From positions 17,564,677 to 17,628,676 of the forward strand of contig JAJEKV010000011.1 of assembly GCA_021234155.1 (NCBI GenBank): a DNA stretch of 64,000 bases, written 5' to 3'. The position numbers and the translations under genes were made by a program. This document shows, in pieces, positions 22,058-31,361 of the stretch (position 1 is its first letter; the number at the start of each line of letters is the position of its first letter). This DNA comes from Isoetes taiwanensis (lineage: Eukaryota > Streptophyta > Lycopodiopsida > Isoetales > Isoetaceae). Below the pieces are notes generated by a model that was given only the letters and a program-made list of their open reading frames with translations, made no database searches and was not told the origin of the DNA.

Positions 22058-22112
22058 CTCAACCCCCCAAACCCCCCACTCTAACCACTAGACCAAGCAT
22101 TAGTTCTACAAA
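22035..22112 (-). mobile_element. tRNA-derived SINE-like head
   Basis: On the minus strand this reads GCTTGGTCTAGTGGTTAGAG, which contains a perfect pol III A box (TGGTCTAGTGG). About 40 bases later comes GGTTACCCTCC at the B-box position. In copy 2 of the adjoining block (near 23866) the same place reads GGTTCGAATCC, a perfect B box. The two copies together describe a tRNA-related SINE whose body may be the repeat block to the left. It does not fold as a clean tRNA gene. Confidence 0.5.
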
Positions 22113-22153
22113 TAATTTGTGTTTCAAATATACTTAAGGGTAATTTTCTGATT

Positions 22154-22387
22154 AAGATAAAATAGAATATAATATTCTAGATAGTTCTAGAATGTTCTGG
22201 AAGCTCTGGAGAGTTGTAAAATCCTCTAGAATGTTCTAGAAAGTTCCAGAATATTCTAGAATATTTTCGTAAGATAAAATAAAATATAACATTCTAAATA
22301 GTTCTAGAATGTTCTGGAAGCTCTGGAAAGTTGTAAAATCCTCTAGAATGTTCTAGAAAGTTCCAGAATATTCTAGAATATCCAGAA
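22154..22387. repeat. 117-bp tandem duplication made of heat-shock elements
   Basis: Two 117-bp units (22154-22270 and 22271-22387) each contain a four-module perfect HSE (TTCTAGAATGTTCTGGAA at 22185-22202 and 22302-22319) and a seven-module run of alternating GAA/TTC with 2-bp spacing (22229-22261 and 22346-22378). HSF trimers bind three or more inverted nGAAn modules, so each unit holds far more than a minimal site. No gene start is evident next to it. Confidence 0.85.
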
Positions 22388-23094
22388 AGGCCCAAATTGT
22401 TCTAATAAGTTCTAGAATGTAGGGGAATCTTCGGAAATGTAAGGGAATAGGAAGAGAATGTAGGAAAATATTTACAAGTCTGACGGAATCACTTAAAGTC
22501 TAGTTGAATCTAAGGGGATCTTTATAATATCTAAGGGAATCTAAGAAAATCTTGATGAAATCTTAGAGTTTTTTTTTAAGATTTTGCAAAGAGCCACAAT
22601 AGAATGTTCTAAAATGTTTCATAATAAAGGTGTACAATATAAATCTTGAAAAAAAATGTTCTAGATGCTCAGGGCAAGCGCCTCCGTCTAAAAATAGAAA
22701 GTGTTTTAAAAATGTTGCACAGATCCAAAATAGATTATTTTGGAAGGTTCTAAATGCTCATGGGTAAGCACCTCAATCAAAATAGAAAATTCTAAGAGAA
22801 TCTAGGGGAATCTTCATGAATGCTAAATATAGTACATAGAATGTTGAAGAATATAGAGGAATCACAAGAGAATCTCAGTAGAATCATTGGTTATCTAGAG
22901 CACGACAGGGCCTTGCCCCATAAGAACATACTAAAACTGGAACAATATGAATTTAGAGTATTAGGGCACGACAAGAACTTGCACGTAAGAACATGCTAAA
23001 ACTCGAACATGCACCGTAGGACGTGTTAAATTTCTTGTATAATACTATTATTATAGTGCTTTTGCTTTCCATAAGGAGTTGTTTGACACGTTGC
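22388..23094. other. Degenerate GAA/TTC-rich non-coding DNA
   Basis: The GAATnTTC-like vocabulary continues in decayed form (for example AGAATGTTCTAAAATG near 22601 and GGGAATC repeats near 22430-22560 and 22800-22880). This suggests an older, larger HSE-like satellite. No coding sequence. Confidence 0.5.
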
Positions 23095-23286
23095 TGCTTT
23101 GTAATGATGCCTTGCAAATTCTTCAAACTCTCAGCAGCAGGTGCAGCAGGTGAATGCATTTAGGACTGTAAAGTGGGTCATCCTCTACAAAAAAGAAAGA
23201 CCAGGATCTGCCTGTTATATCTGTTGATGGACTCATTGCCAAATAGTGATTCTGTATCTGAAATGATGAGAGATAAAGATTCAGTA
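23095..23286. repeat. 192-bp direct repeat, left copy
   Basis: TGCTTTGTAATGATGCC...GATTCAGTA, identical base for base to 23875-24066. It borders the second copy of the SINE-like block. Within it no gene is certain. Confidence 0.95.
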
Positions 23287-23874
23287 ATATATGTTCTTAT
23301 GTTTGTAACACTCAATCCGACCGTTGATCCGGGATCCTACGGCTCACGTGGCTTTGGGAGGTTTGGTACGGTGGATATATGTTTGTCGCAACATGTTCTT
23401 ATGTTTGTCCTCTTGAATCCGACCGTTGATCCGAGATCCTACGGCTCACGTGGCTTTGGGACGTATCGCGGTCCAGATGGCTTGGGAGTTTGTCTATAGA
23501 CTATATGTAAGCGATCCTACGGTCCAGGTTCATTCGATCCTGATCGCTGGTCCGAGATCCTATGGCTCACGTTGGTTTGGGACACATCCTACAGTGCACA
23601 TGGCTTGGGAATTATATGTAATCGATCTAACGGCCCAGGTTGCTCTTGATCCCGATCGTCGATCCGAGATCCTACGGCTCAGATGGCTTGGCACATATCT
23701 TACGGTCCAGACGGCTTTGGGAATTATATGTAATAGATCCTACGGCTCATATTGCTTTTATATGGTGAGATCTTGGTCGTTGATCGAGTCTAAGATCCTA
23801 AGGCTCATGTTGAATGCTCGTCCCTTAAGGAAAGGCTTTTAAAATTTTTTATGTTATTGGGGGGATTCGAACCG
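23287..23874. repeat. Duplicated CTACGGCTCA-rich block, copy 2
   Basis: 588-bp copy of 21469-22057, starting ATATATGTTCTTATG and ending with GGGGGGATTCGAACCG, whose complement holds a perfect B box. It is bounded on both sides by the 192-bp identical repeats, as if inserted with a very long target duplication. Confidence 0.9.
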
Positions 23875-24066
23875 TGCTTTGTAATGATGCCTTGCAAATT
23901 CTTCAAACTCTCAGCAGCAGGTGCAGCAGGTGAATGCATTTAGGACTGTAAAGTGGGTCATCCTCTACAAAAAAGAAAGACCAGGATCTGCCTGTTATAT
24001 CTGTTGATGGACTCATTGCCAAATAGTGATTCTGTATCTGAAATGATGAGAGATAAAGATTCAGTA
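23875..24066. repeat. 192-bp direct repeat, right copy
   Basis: Identical to 23095-23286. Beyond it the sequence continues GTATGATGCAAAAG, which is probably the original flank. Confidence 0.95.
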
Positions 24067-25101
24067 GTATGATGCAAAAGAAGCTGCTGTCAAACCTATC
24101 CAATATAACATGTTATATTGTCATCAAGGTCTTTGAGTAGGTTGAATTATTTGATGGCATTATCCTCATACTGAAGAAACGATGCCTGCCTTTTACCTAG
24201 TTGGCTCCACTGTACATATTAGTTTTAGTTATTCAACATGACTACATCCTAGACACTTGCCTCCTTTTTAACTAGTCTCCACTGTGTAGTAGTTTTTGTT
24301 ATAGAAGAAAATGAGTGAATTTTTTTGGCTCGTTCCTTGAAAGTTTTATCGATAAAGACAGGTGAAAGTAGATTATTGGTTTCTATACATTTTGAATACA
24401 TGACATTAACAGTGTAACACACTTCAAAAACACTTCAAAAAACTGAGCTACGACAATGCAAAATATAACACAAATCTGCAACTAAAAGTATAACACAAGT
24501 CTACAACTAAAACTGGATGAAGACTTATATGCAACTATGAGCCAATATTTTCATGCTCTCAAGTGAATTCAAAGCAATTACATGTTTGATAATGTACGTG
24601 GAATCAATTTAGTTGCCAAAATGGCCCTTTTAATCTGCCAAGCTATAGACTAACCCAATGCCCCAAATTATGTGTGAACAAAAGGATCAAAGGATATATT
24701 TACTTTGTAAGAGAAAATTATAGGCGATGAATCAAATTAGAGTTGCGAGAGATTTAGACATGCAAATTTGAAGAAACAACAAAAATGACATTTTTCAACT
24801 AGAAAGGGTACTTGGAAATAGACACGTATAACTAATAAGTAATTAGTTTATTGAAAATAACTGGACAAAGTTCCAATCAGTAAATGAGTCAACAGAGGAA
24901 AGGTGGGTCGGGAAAGAGAAATGTTTGCGGCGGCCTTGGCCGCCGCAATAAATTTCTTGTATATATTAAGAAAAGGGGAAGATTGAAGTTGTAAAGGGCA
25001 AACAAAAAAGAGTTTTGCTGATCAGGCGGATTTGGTGGAGGAGATTGTGGAGATAGAGTTTTGGCATACTTGGGTTCGAATCCCAAGTTCTGATTCTAAC
25101 A
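24067..25101. other. Intergenic, nothing recognised
   Basis: AT-rich. Near 25060-25095 a GGGTTCGAATCCC motif occurs (B-box-like or simple palindrome) without a clear A box. No gene is seen. Confidence 0.45.
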
Positions 25102-25527
25102 GGAAGAACATGATCTATAATATCATTGACATGTCAACTATGAAAGCATATAAATGTATCAGTTCGGGTGTGCACAGACAGTGGACCAGCTAAGAATAAT
25201 GGGCAAGGGAGGGCTGCAAATAAATTATATTTTATCATTTAAAATAAATGGCTAAAATTCTTTTTGTGTATTATTATCGCTATATATTCGTATAGGATAC
25301 ATATTGACCACAAAATTGTACCATGAAGTTGATGTATTCCAAATTAAATTGAATTGCACCATGAAATTTATGTATTCCAACTTGACATAGAACATAAAGT
25401 CTATGAAGGATTGTGATCAAGATTTGACGGGTATTATTGAATCCATTTTTTAATGGTTGAGACTGAGATAATAATTAATAATAATTTATGTGTAATATAA
25501 ATCCTATTCACTTTTGTATTCCTTAAT

Positions 25528-26450
25528 TAAACCCCTGTACTCCCAGGTTAAACAAATTTAACCGTTGCCCACCGTCGGATGAATGAAGGGTTATAATGCA
25601 TAATCATTGGAATATGCTTTTTAAAAGAATATGCCAAAGATTATTGATGATAATCTCACGAATATGCTTTTTTCGCGAATATTCCAGAGATTATTACTGT
25701 ATCAGAAATTGTTGCTCTGTTGCTCACCATCGGAAATCTGTTACTGTATCAGAAATCGTTGCATCTGTTGCTCAGCATCGTTGCTCTGTTGCAGTTCAGC
25801 ATCGGATGATCTTTGCTCTGCCTAAATCGGCCAGGAAGGGGATAAAGTGGATACGTTTTCAGTTGCAGGACCATGCAATGTGTTCAAACAGGAAAATCCT
25901 TGCAGCCCAGATAGATTTCTGGCAACGCCTTATGGTTCCAGAAGCTCCAGCTGCAGATCCGAAAAGAATCCTTCGGCAGATAGCAGTAGCTTTAGGGATT
26001 CCTCAGGATTTATGCTTTTGAAATGATACAGAATCATTATATCACCATGCAAACCCGTTTCTGGGACAAAGGAAAAAATTCATACTGAAGAAAGGCCGCA
26101 TTTGGGTGGAAGATTTTGGCCGGATTAAAATGCCCATCCAGAAAAAATTGTGCCCACAAAATTCAATCTCTGTTTGATGCATGAAACTCTGATTCAAGGA
26201 CTTTCTTTGTAGCAGATCGCCCAAAAACGACCCTGCAACTGCCTTATTCTTGCGAATCTAGAATAGAAGGGTCTATGCCGTAGAAGAAGAAAAGGATTTT
26301 GTGATCAACAGAGCTTCAGAGGTTTTGCATAAGTATTTGAAGACATTCAAGTCGTTTCCTGAGAAAACAGAGCCCACATCTTGCTCGTTTTATGAAGATT
26401 AGGATCGAAGAGGATAGGTTCAGTGGGATTTTACAGTGAAGAGGATAGGA
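25528..26450. other. Unique ~0.92-kb insertion upstream of ANK-b
   Basis: Present only in copy b, between TTTGTATTCCTT and TCGATGTGGTATAACG. It contains a short tandem duplication (ACTGTATCAGAAAT...GTTGCTC twice, near 25695-25790) and an open stretch 25596-26021 of unknown meaning. No terminal inverted repeat or target duplication was found, so its origin is open. Being about 0.4 kb or more upstream of the ANK-b ATG, it may alter the promoter. Confidence 0.5.
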
Positions 26451-26772
26451 TCGATGTGGTATAACGTATAGTAAGTTATTAGACGTAAGTTATTAGACGT
26501 AACGTGAGCAAGAGACCTCCTAAAAGGCAGATATTTTCTGACTCTGAGGAAACCATAGATATGCAATGGTATTCAAGGATTTAGATCCATGGCCGACAAA
26601 AAGTTTGTCAAAGCTGTCAGATTGCTGTAAGAAAATTTCCCCCATTCATTTTCACATTTAAAATATGATGTTCAAGTGTGGAATCAGTGGACAATGGTGA
26701 GAGATTAAGTTAGACCCACCAACGCTCGCACGAGATTAATTAGTTTAATCTTGAGGTAACAGATCCGGCGGT

Positions 26773-26982
26773 ATGCGTAATGCATTAGAAGCAAAAAGCA
26801 GGGCTCCGCTTCTGTGTTTGTGTGTTTCTGCTCTTTTGATGAATCAAATATGTTGTCGCCCAATAGTTCTTCATCTTCTTCACAACCATACGAAGGCCTG
26901 GATCAGTTATTCACAGATATCGACAGCGTTGATCGATTTGGGTACACTGCATTGCAGCGGGCTTGCAAAAGAGGGGATTTAG
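26773..26982 (+). promoter_or_regulatory. Overlapping upstream ORF before ANK-b
   Basis: An ATG at 26773 opens a 69-codon frame (MRNALEAKSRAPLL...) that overlaps the ANK-b ATG (26850) in another frame. The counterpart in ANK-a (5148-5357) also has 69 codons. If the transcript starts upstream, this uORF would reduce ANK-b translation. If transcription starts between 26773 and 26850 it is irrelevant. Confidence 0.35.
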
Positions 26983-29330
26983 AAAGGGTTGAATTTTTAC
27001 TTCAACACTATGCCGATGTTCATGCTGAAACAGAGCACACAAGAAGAACCCCTCTGCATCTGGCAGCATATTACGGCCATGAATCTGTGGCTAAAAAGCT
27101 TCTGGAGCATGGAGCATTTACAGATATCTGGTCTCAGGATAACGACGGCGATACTCCTTTGCATCTTGCAGCATTTAGTGGAAATGTTGGCATTCTGCGT
27201 ATATTATCTGCCGCTATAACTTGTTCGGATCTGCAAAATGTCTCTGCCTCTTTGGACCTGCGAAATACGGATCTGCAAAATTTCCCTCCCTCTTTGGACC
27301 TGCAAAATCGTAAGCTTCAAACACCCTTGCATCTTGCTGCTGGTAAAGGAAATCTAGATGCAGTTAAATTTCTTGTAGATCAGAAGGCTAATATAAATGC
27401 CCTTGACAAAACTGGTGCAACGCCTTTCCATTTTGGTGCAAGATGTGGACATACTCTTGTAATGGAAATTTTAATAAAGGACATCGAGGAAGCAAGCTAT
27501 GCAGGGTTAACTGCATTGCATTATGCTGCTTGGAATGGCAGAAAAAAGGCAGTTGAATGGTTGCTAGCAAAAGGGGCTTCTCTTAAGGCCAGAGATAAGC
27601 TAGATGAAGATACACCTCTGCACTGGGCTGCAAGAAATGGAAACCCTAATGTGATCAGAACCCTTGTAAAAGAAGGGGCTGATCCTTGTGCTACTAATAA
27701 GAATGAAGAATTACCTCTAGATGTTGTTGATGAGTTGAAAAGAAGCCCTGCTGTTACAGCCATTTGCTCTGCTTTCAGAAGCTTGGAAGCTGAAAGGAAA
27801 GTTGGAACAGATCTGATGAATCCATTGGCAACTAATGGTAAGGAGGTTGCCCTTCTTCATTTTATAGCAGCTTATGGAACAAGTGATGATATTGAATGGG
27901 TTGTGGCTAAAATAGAAAGCAAAACTGTCAGCAATGAGGATGATCATAATAATATGTCCATCAGAGTGAATACCACAGATAAATATGGTAGAAATGCAAT
28001 GCACTGGGCTGCCAGAAAGGGTAACAGAAATCCTAGAGTTATACAAACCCTTGCAAAGAGCAAAGTAAATTTGCAGGCTGAAGACAAAGAGGGCCTCACA
28101 CCTTTGACACATGCTCTTATGCACAGACACCTTACATTTGCAAAGAGGTTGATAGAATTCTTGGGGAATGATTTGGCAGAGCAATGGATCAGCAATTGGG
28201 ATTCCAAAATGAAGAAAAATCTGAAGAACGATGTGAATTTAATGAGCAAGCTGGCTGAAGAATCAGAGACACTTTCCAGTGGGCTTGCAGGTCCATCTGT
28301 GCTAGAAATGCCCTTCCTTATAGCCAACAGGGTGTTGGAAGAAATGCCACCTCTATGGACAGCATTGCACATAGGAGCTGAAGACATTGCCAAACTTATT
28401 CAACAGTATGACAAAGACTCTGTAAACTACAGAGGAAGAGTGACTGGAAGAACAACTTTGCATTGGGCTACTGTATTGAAACAAAAGAAAAATGTGACCG
28501 CGCTATGTAGAAATAGGGAGTTTGAGAGTGAGATGCTTGCAAACATGGAGGACAAGTTTGGAAAGAGTGCCTTGCAATATGCAACTGAGATGAGGCTTGA
28601 GGACATAGTGAAGGAGCTAATGCAGACAAAAGATGTGCAGTCTTGGCTGGACAGGTTGTATAATGACAGGCAAGTGTATGTGGATGCTGCAAATGCAATC
28701 CTTGTAGGGGCAGCTCTGATAGCAAGTGTAACATTTGCAGGATGGCTTCAACCCCCGCTCGGAAACACGCCTGAGTTGTTTCCCAAGCACATAGGCATTC
28801 GCATATTTTGGGTATTCAACAGCATGTCATTCTTCTTTGCAATTGCAACAGTTCTTGCAGGTGCTGGAGCAGTTTTGCCAATGCCTGACATCTACATTGC
28901 CACTGCTGTTTCCATCATTAGACGAAGTCTGTTCTATGCAACCACATTGTTTGCCATCTCTATTTTCTTTGTTCTTGGCGCATTTGCAGCAGCAGGCTTT
29001 GCAGTTCTGCCTTCCTCTTTTAAATACCAAGCTAATATGATGGGCACTGTCATAGCTGGTGGAATTCCTTGCATCTTCTTTTTAGGATGGTTCATTAAGA
29101 GATTGCATGCGTTGAGACCTAGATGGTTTACAATTCCCATTTCTGGGTTGGGCAGTAGGAGATATTACCGAAGCATTCAAGGGAATAGGCCTTTGGATCG
29201 GAGCGTTTCCTTCATAAACTACGTTCCTCTTGTTGATAGCTCTCAAAGTGGCCCTATTACCAGATATAGAGTGGGAGAGCGCTACGAGCATATGCCCTGG
29301 GAAGATGGTCTTGACATTGTTGTTTTGTAG
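26850..29330 (+). CDS. ANK-b: ankyrin-repeat membrane protein with PGG-type C-terminus
   Basis: 826 codons from ATG 26850 (MLSPNSSSSSSQPY) to TAG. I reject the extension to 26814 because it would begin with GTG. Residues ~30-590 form about a dozen ankyrin repeats, several with the canonical TPLHLAA (TPLHLAAYYGHESVAKKLL, TPLHLAAGKGNLDAVKFLV, TPLHWAARNGNPNVI), used for protein binding. From ~596 comes QSWLDRLYNDRQVYVDAANA, the opening of the PGG domain, then four hydrophobic helices (~613-633, 651-678, 694-720, 730-748). The eponymous PGG is WLQPPLG here. The family (ACD6/ITN1-like) acts at plant membranes in defence or salt responses; which role applies here is unknown. The gene is intronless in this window, has a cytosolic-looking charged tail ending LDIVVL, and has close relatives at 5.2 kb (truncated) and 40.8 kb (decayed). 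Confidence 0.9.
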   Translation: MLSPNSSSSSSQPYEGLDQLFTDIDSVDRFGYTALQRACKRGDLERVEFLLQHYADVHAETEHTRRTPLHLAAYYGHESVAKKLLEHGAFTDIWSQDNDGDTPLHLAAFSGNVGILRILSAAITCSDLQNVSASLDLRNTDLQNFPPSLDLQNRKLQTPLHLAAGKGNLDAVKFLVDQKANINALDKTGATPFHFGARCGHTLVMEILIKDIEEASYAGLTALHYAAWNGRKKAVEWLLAKGASLKARDKLDEDTPLHWAARNGNPNVIRTLVKEGADPCATNKNEELPLDVVDELKRSPAVTAICSAFRSLEAERKVGTDLMNPLATNGKEVALLHFIAAYGTSDDIEWVVAKIESKTVSNEDDHNNMSIRVNTTDKYGRNAMHWAARKGNRNPRVIQTLAKSKVNLQAEDKEGLTPLTHALMHRHLTFAKRLIEFLGNDLAEQWISNWDSKMKKNLKNDVNLMSKLAEESETLSSGLAGPSVLEMPFLIANRVLEEMPPLWTALHIGAEDIAKLIQQYDKDSVNYRGRVTGRTTLHWATVLKQKKNVTALCRNREFESEMLANMEDKFGKSALQYATEMRLEDIVKELMQTKDVQSWLDRLYNDRQVYVDAANAILVGAALIASVTFAGWLQPPLGNTPELFPKHIGIRIFWVFNSMSFFFAIATVLAGAGAVLPMPDIYIATAVSIIRRSLFYATTLFAISIFFVLGAFAAAGFAVLPSSFKYQANMMGTVIAGGIPCIFFLGWFIKRLHALRPRWFTIPISGLGSRRYYRSIQGNRPLDRSVSFINYVPLVDSSQSGPITRYRVGERYEHMPWEDGLDIVVL

Positions 29331-29505
29331 GAAAGATTTTCATGTTCTACAATGCCAACACAAAAAATGATTAAATTATCCCGTTACGATCGGGAGGTCA
29401 CTTCATCTAAAGTGTGTACGAAAAGGGAGAATTTTATATTTTTTATTGAAAAGTGACACATCCACAAAAGACAAGATGCACGAACCAGTGTTGGGGGAAC
29501 TGTTT

Positions 29506-29692
29506 CGGAACTCAATCGTGGTATTTATCAACCACTGTCATGTTTGAACCAAAAAAAATACATGAGGTTTTTGTGGACAACGAATTTTTTAGTGAGTGTC
29601 ACGTTAAAACCACATTAAGAGAAAAAATACACGGAGTTTTTTTTATTTCATGCTGGTTCAAACATGACAGTAGTTGATAAATACCACGATTG
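29506..29692. mobile_element. 187-bp fold-back MITE, 9-bp TSD
   Basis: Arms starting CAATCGTGGTATTTATCAAC and, reversed from the right, CAATCGTGGTATTTATCAAC pair over ~40 bp. A 9-bp duplication GAACTGTTT flanks it (29497-29505 and 29693-29701). Unit B has the empty-site equivalent (GGGGGACTATTTAGG near 31751). The TSD length suggests a Mutator-like element. Confidence 0.85.
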
Positions 29693-30030
29693 GAACTGTT
29701 TAGGCTAGGGTGTGTTTCTATTAGGGCTTCTTAGGCCCGACTTGACTGGATCACATGTGCCCAAGTCAAGCTGTTTTTTGTGTGCCATTTCTATGTGCTA
29801 CTTCTCGATCGGAGTAGTTGTCACTGGCACCATCGGATTGTCTGCGAGGAAAAGGGATTACAGACAAGAGCCTAGTTCGGGAGGCCAGAAGGGTCCTCCC
29901 CCCTTCTAGAAGGATAGGCAATGTCTGGGCCATGCAGGTAGCAAGGTCGGGTCTGAAGCTTCATGGGAACTGGAAAAACATCGCCTGACTTGGTCGAAGG
30001 AAAAATGATGCTCATGGAAACCGACTCCTA

Positions 30031-30224
30031 GGATGCTTTCCCATGGGCCTCTGATCTCAAGGTTTTCTTGAGGTCCAGATCAAGGCGTACAGGTTCCCGT
30101 GGGCGCCTCGACCTCAAAACAGGTTTTTGACCTTAATAAAAAATAATCACCAAGCATTTCTCAACGTTCAGGTTTTTGACCTGAACCCAGATTTTCAGGT
30201 CGCCACTCTCATGGGAAAGCACCC
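30031..30224. mobile_element. 194-bp Tourist-like MITE
   Basis: Left end GGATGCTTTCCCATG, right end reversed GGGTGCTTTCCCATG, 14 of 15 matching. Flanks are CTA and TTA, and unit B shows the uninterrupted CCGACTCCTAAAGC. A 3-bp T(T/A)A-type target and this size fit PIF/Harbinger MITEs. The target duplication is imperfect. Confidence 0.75.
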
Positions 30225-30329
30225 TTAAAGCTTTCTAAGGTGCCCCATTCAACCCATATCTTTACTTCGACTTGGACCTACAACCTAAACAAGTAATGGC
30301 TCAGGATACTTTTACCCTCGATTCGGTGA

Positions 30330-30700
30330 TCCCGGAGACAAAGATCCCGTCCTCCGGGATCCCGGGCCACTCTCGACAGGGTCCGTTGGGGAGACCCCGT
30401 TATGACGTACGACACACGCCACGTCGGCCTGGTCCATCCCCGCCGTCCAAACCCCTGTGCCATCGCGGTCGTCTGCGCCTCAGAGATCCCAGCCTCCGGG
30501 ATCACCCAGGCGATCCCATCCTTCGGGATCCCCACAGTCGGTGGCTATTAACGGCGGAAGTTATCCGCCGTGATGATCCCGCCCTCCGGGATCCCCGGGC
30601 ATGAGCACGTGGATCCCCTCCTCCGGGATCCCCGGCCCGTGGCTGATAACGGCGGACGCTATCCGCCGAGATGATCCCCTCCTCCGGGATCTCTTGTCAT
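30330..30700. repeat. GC-rich hairpin cluster (GATCCC...GGGATC)
   Basis: Six 19-bp hairpins of form GATCCCnnCCTYCGGGATC lie at 30343, 30485, 30512, 30575, 30612 and 30673. Two more of form CGGCGGA...TATCCGCCG lie at 30552-30570 and 30650-30668. The segment is far more GC-rich than its surroundings and absent from unit B. Frames crossing it translate as Asp/Pro/Arg-rich repeats and are unlikely to be real. Confidence 0.8.
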
Positions 30701-30708
30701 CTAGGTCC

Positions 30709-31361
30709 ATGAAGGAAGCAGGGTTTGTGGTGAACACCTCCCAGGAAGAGATAGCACAGTGTGCCATACGAGGTGCAAGGAAGATTGCTGATGCACAGGT
30801 CACATTCACTAACTTCGAAGAAGGTGAGGCAGAAGTGCAAAGTGAACGCACTCTAGGGCAAGGACCATACTTTGTGAACGGGGCACACAAGAACTGGGCA
30901 TGTTGTGACTGTCCCTTGGGAGCCAAGGGCAACTTATGTAAGCACCAGGTTAAGGTCATGCAAATGTTGGGCAACTACAGGGATCAAGATCTTTTACAGG
31001 TGCCTGGATCCCAATATGGGACAATTGGTGGGGGCATGGACCACTTGAGGCCATGTGAGGATCTATTTCATGGGGCCTTTCATGGGGAGGAAACCACATA
31101 TGAAGATGTGGCCGAGATTGTAAGCTTGAACGAGTCTCCCTCTCAAAAGGAGACAAGGATTAGCCTGGATAAGACAAGGACATCCTTACAAGAAGTAATT
31201 GCTAGAGTGATGTCAAGGGCAGAAAAAGATCCAGGCATGCTAATTGCAACTGATTCACTCATGAGACAACTCGACACGCGGCTTGAAAGAATGGACGATG
31301 TTGGCTGCACAAACTTTAACACAACCATAACATGTATCCCCACTAATGCAGTCGAAGAGGA
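30709..31361 (+). pseudogene. SWIM zinc-finger fragment, likely MULE transposase tail
   Basis: The frame from ATG 30709 (MKEAGFVVNTSQEE) encodes YFVNGAHKNWACCDCPLGAK and then GNLCKHQVKVMQML: CxC...CxH, the SWIM zinc finger found near the C-terminus of Mutator-like and FAR1-type transposases, where it helps DNA or protein binding. After it comes an acidic, Ser-rich tail (residues ~100-215). The upstream DDE catalytic domain is absent. The frame runs into the duplicated ANK-b 3' end at 31362 and stops there, so the true C-terminus is lost. It sits between the two tandem units, next to the hairpin cluster. A host SWIM protein fragment is an alternative. Confidence 0.6.

Larger units (their letters stand above)
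25102..27350 (+). repeat. Segmental duplication, copy b (ANK-b block)
   Basis: Matches 4175-6531 in order and orientation. It keeps the empty sites for both elements inserted in copy a (26459-26466 for the hAT MITE; about 27280-27300 for the fold-back element). Its own unique segment is about 25528-26450. Copy b leads into the complete gene. Confidence 0.9.
29297..30298 (+). repeat. Tandem duplication unit A: ANK-b 3' end and flank
   Basis: From CCCTGGGAAGATGGTCTTGA, the last ~11 codons of ANK-b, through the 3' flank to CAACCTAAACAAGTAAT near 30298, the sequence recurs at 31362-32240. Unit A contains MITEs at 29506-29692 and 30031-30224 that unit B lacks. Confidence 0.88.

Noticed and set aside
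21481-23842. Repeated GSYGSRGFG-like and DPTVQV-like peptides as a protein family
   Set aside because: Both copies are the duplicated non-coding repeat block. The periodicity comes from CTACGGCTCACGTGGCTTTGG repeats and there is no start or domain context.
25060-25095. Possible tRNA gene end (GGGTTCGAATCCC)
   Set aside because: The T-arm-like motif is itself a palindrome. No acceptor stem, A box or anticodon arm can be built upstream.
26814-26849. N-terminal extension of ANK-b (MFVCFCSFDESN)
   Set aside because: The first codon is GTG. A nuclear plant gene should start at the ATG at 26850.
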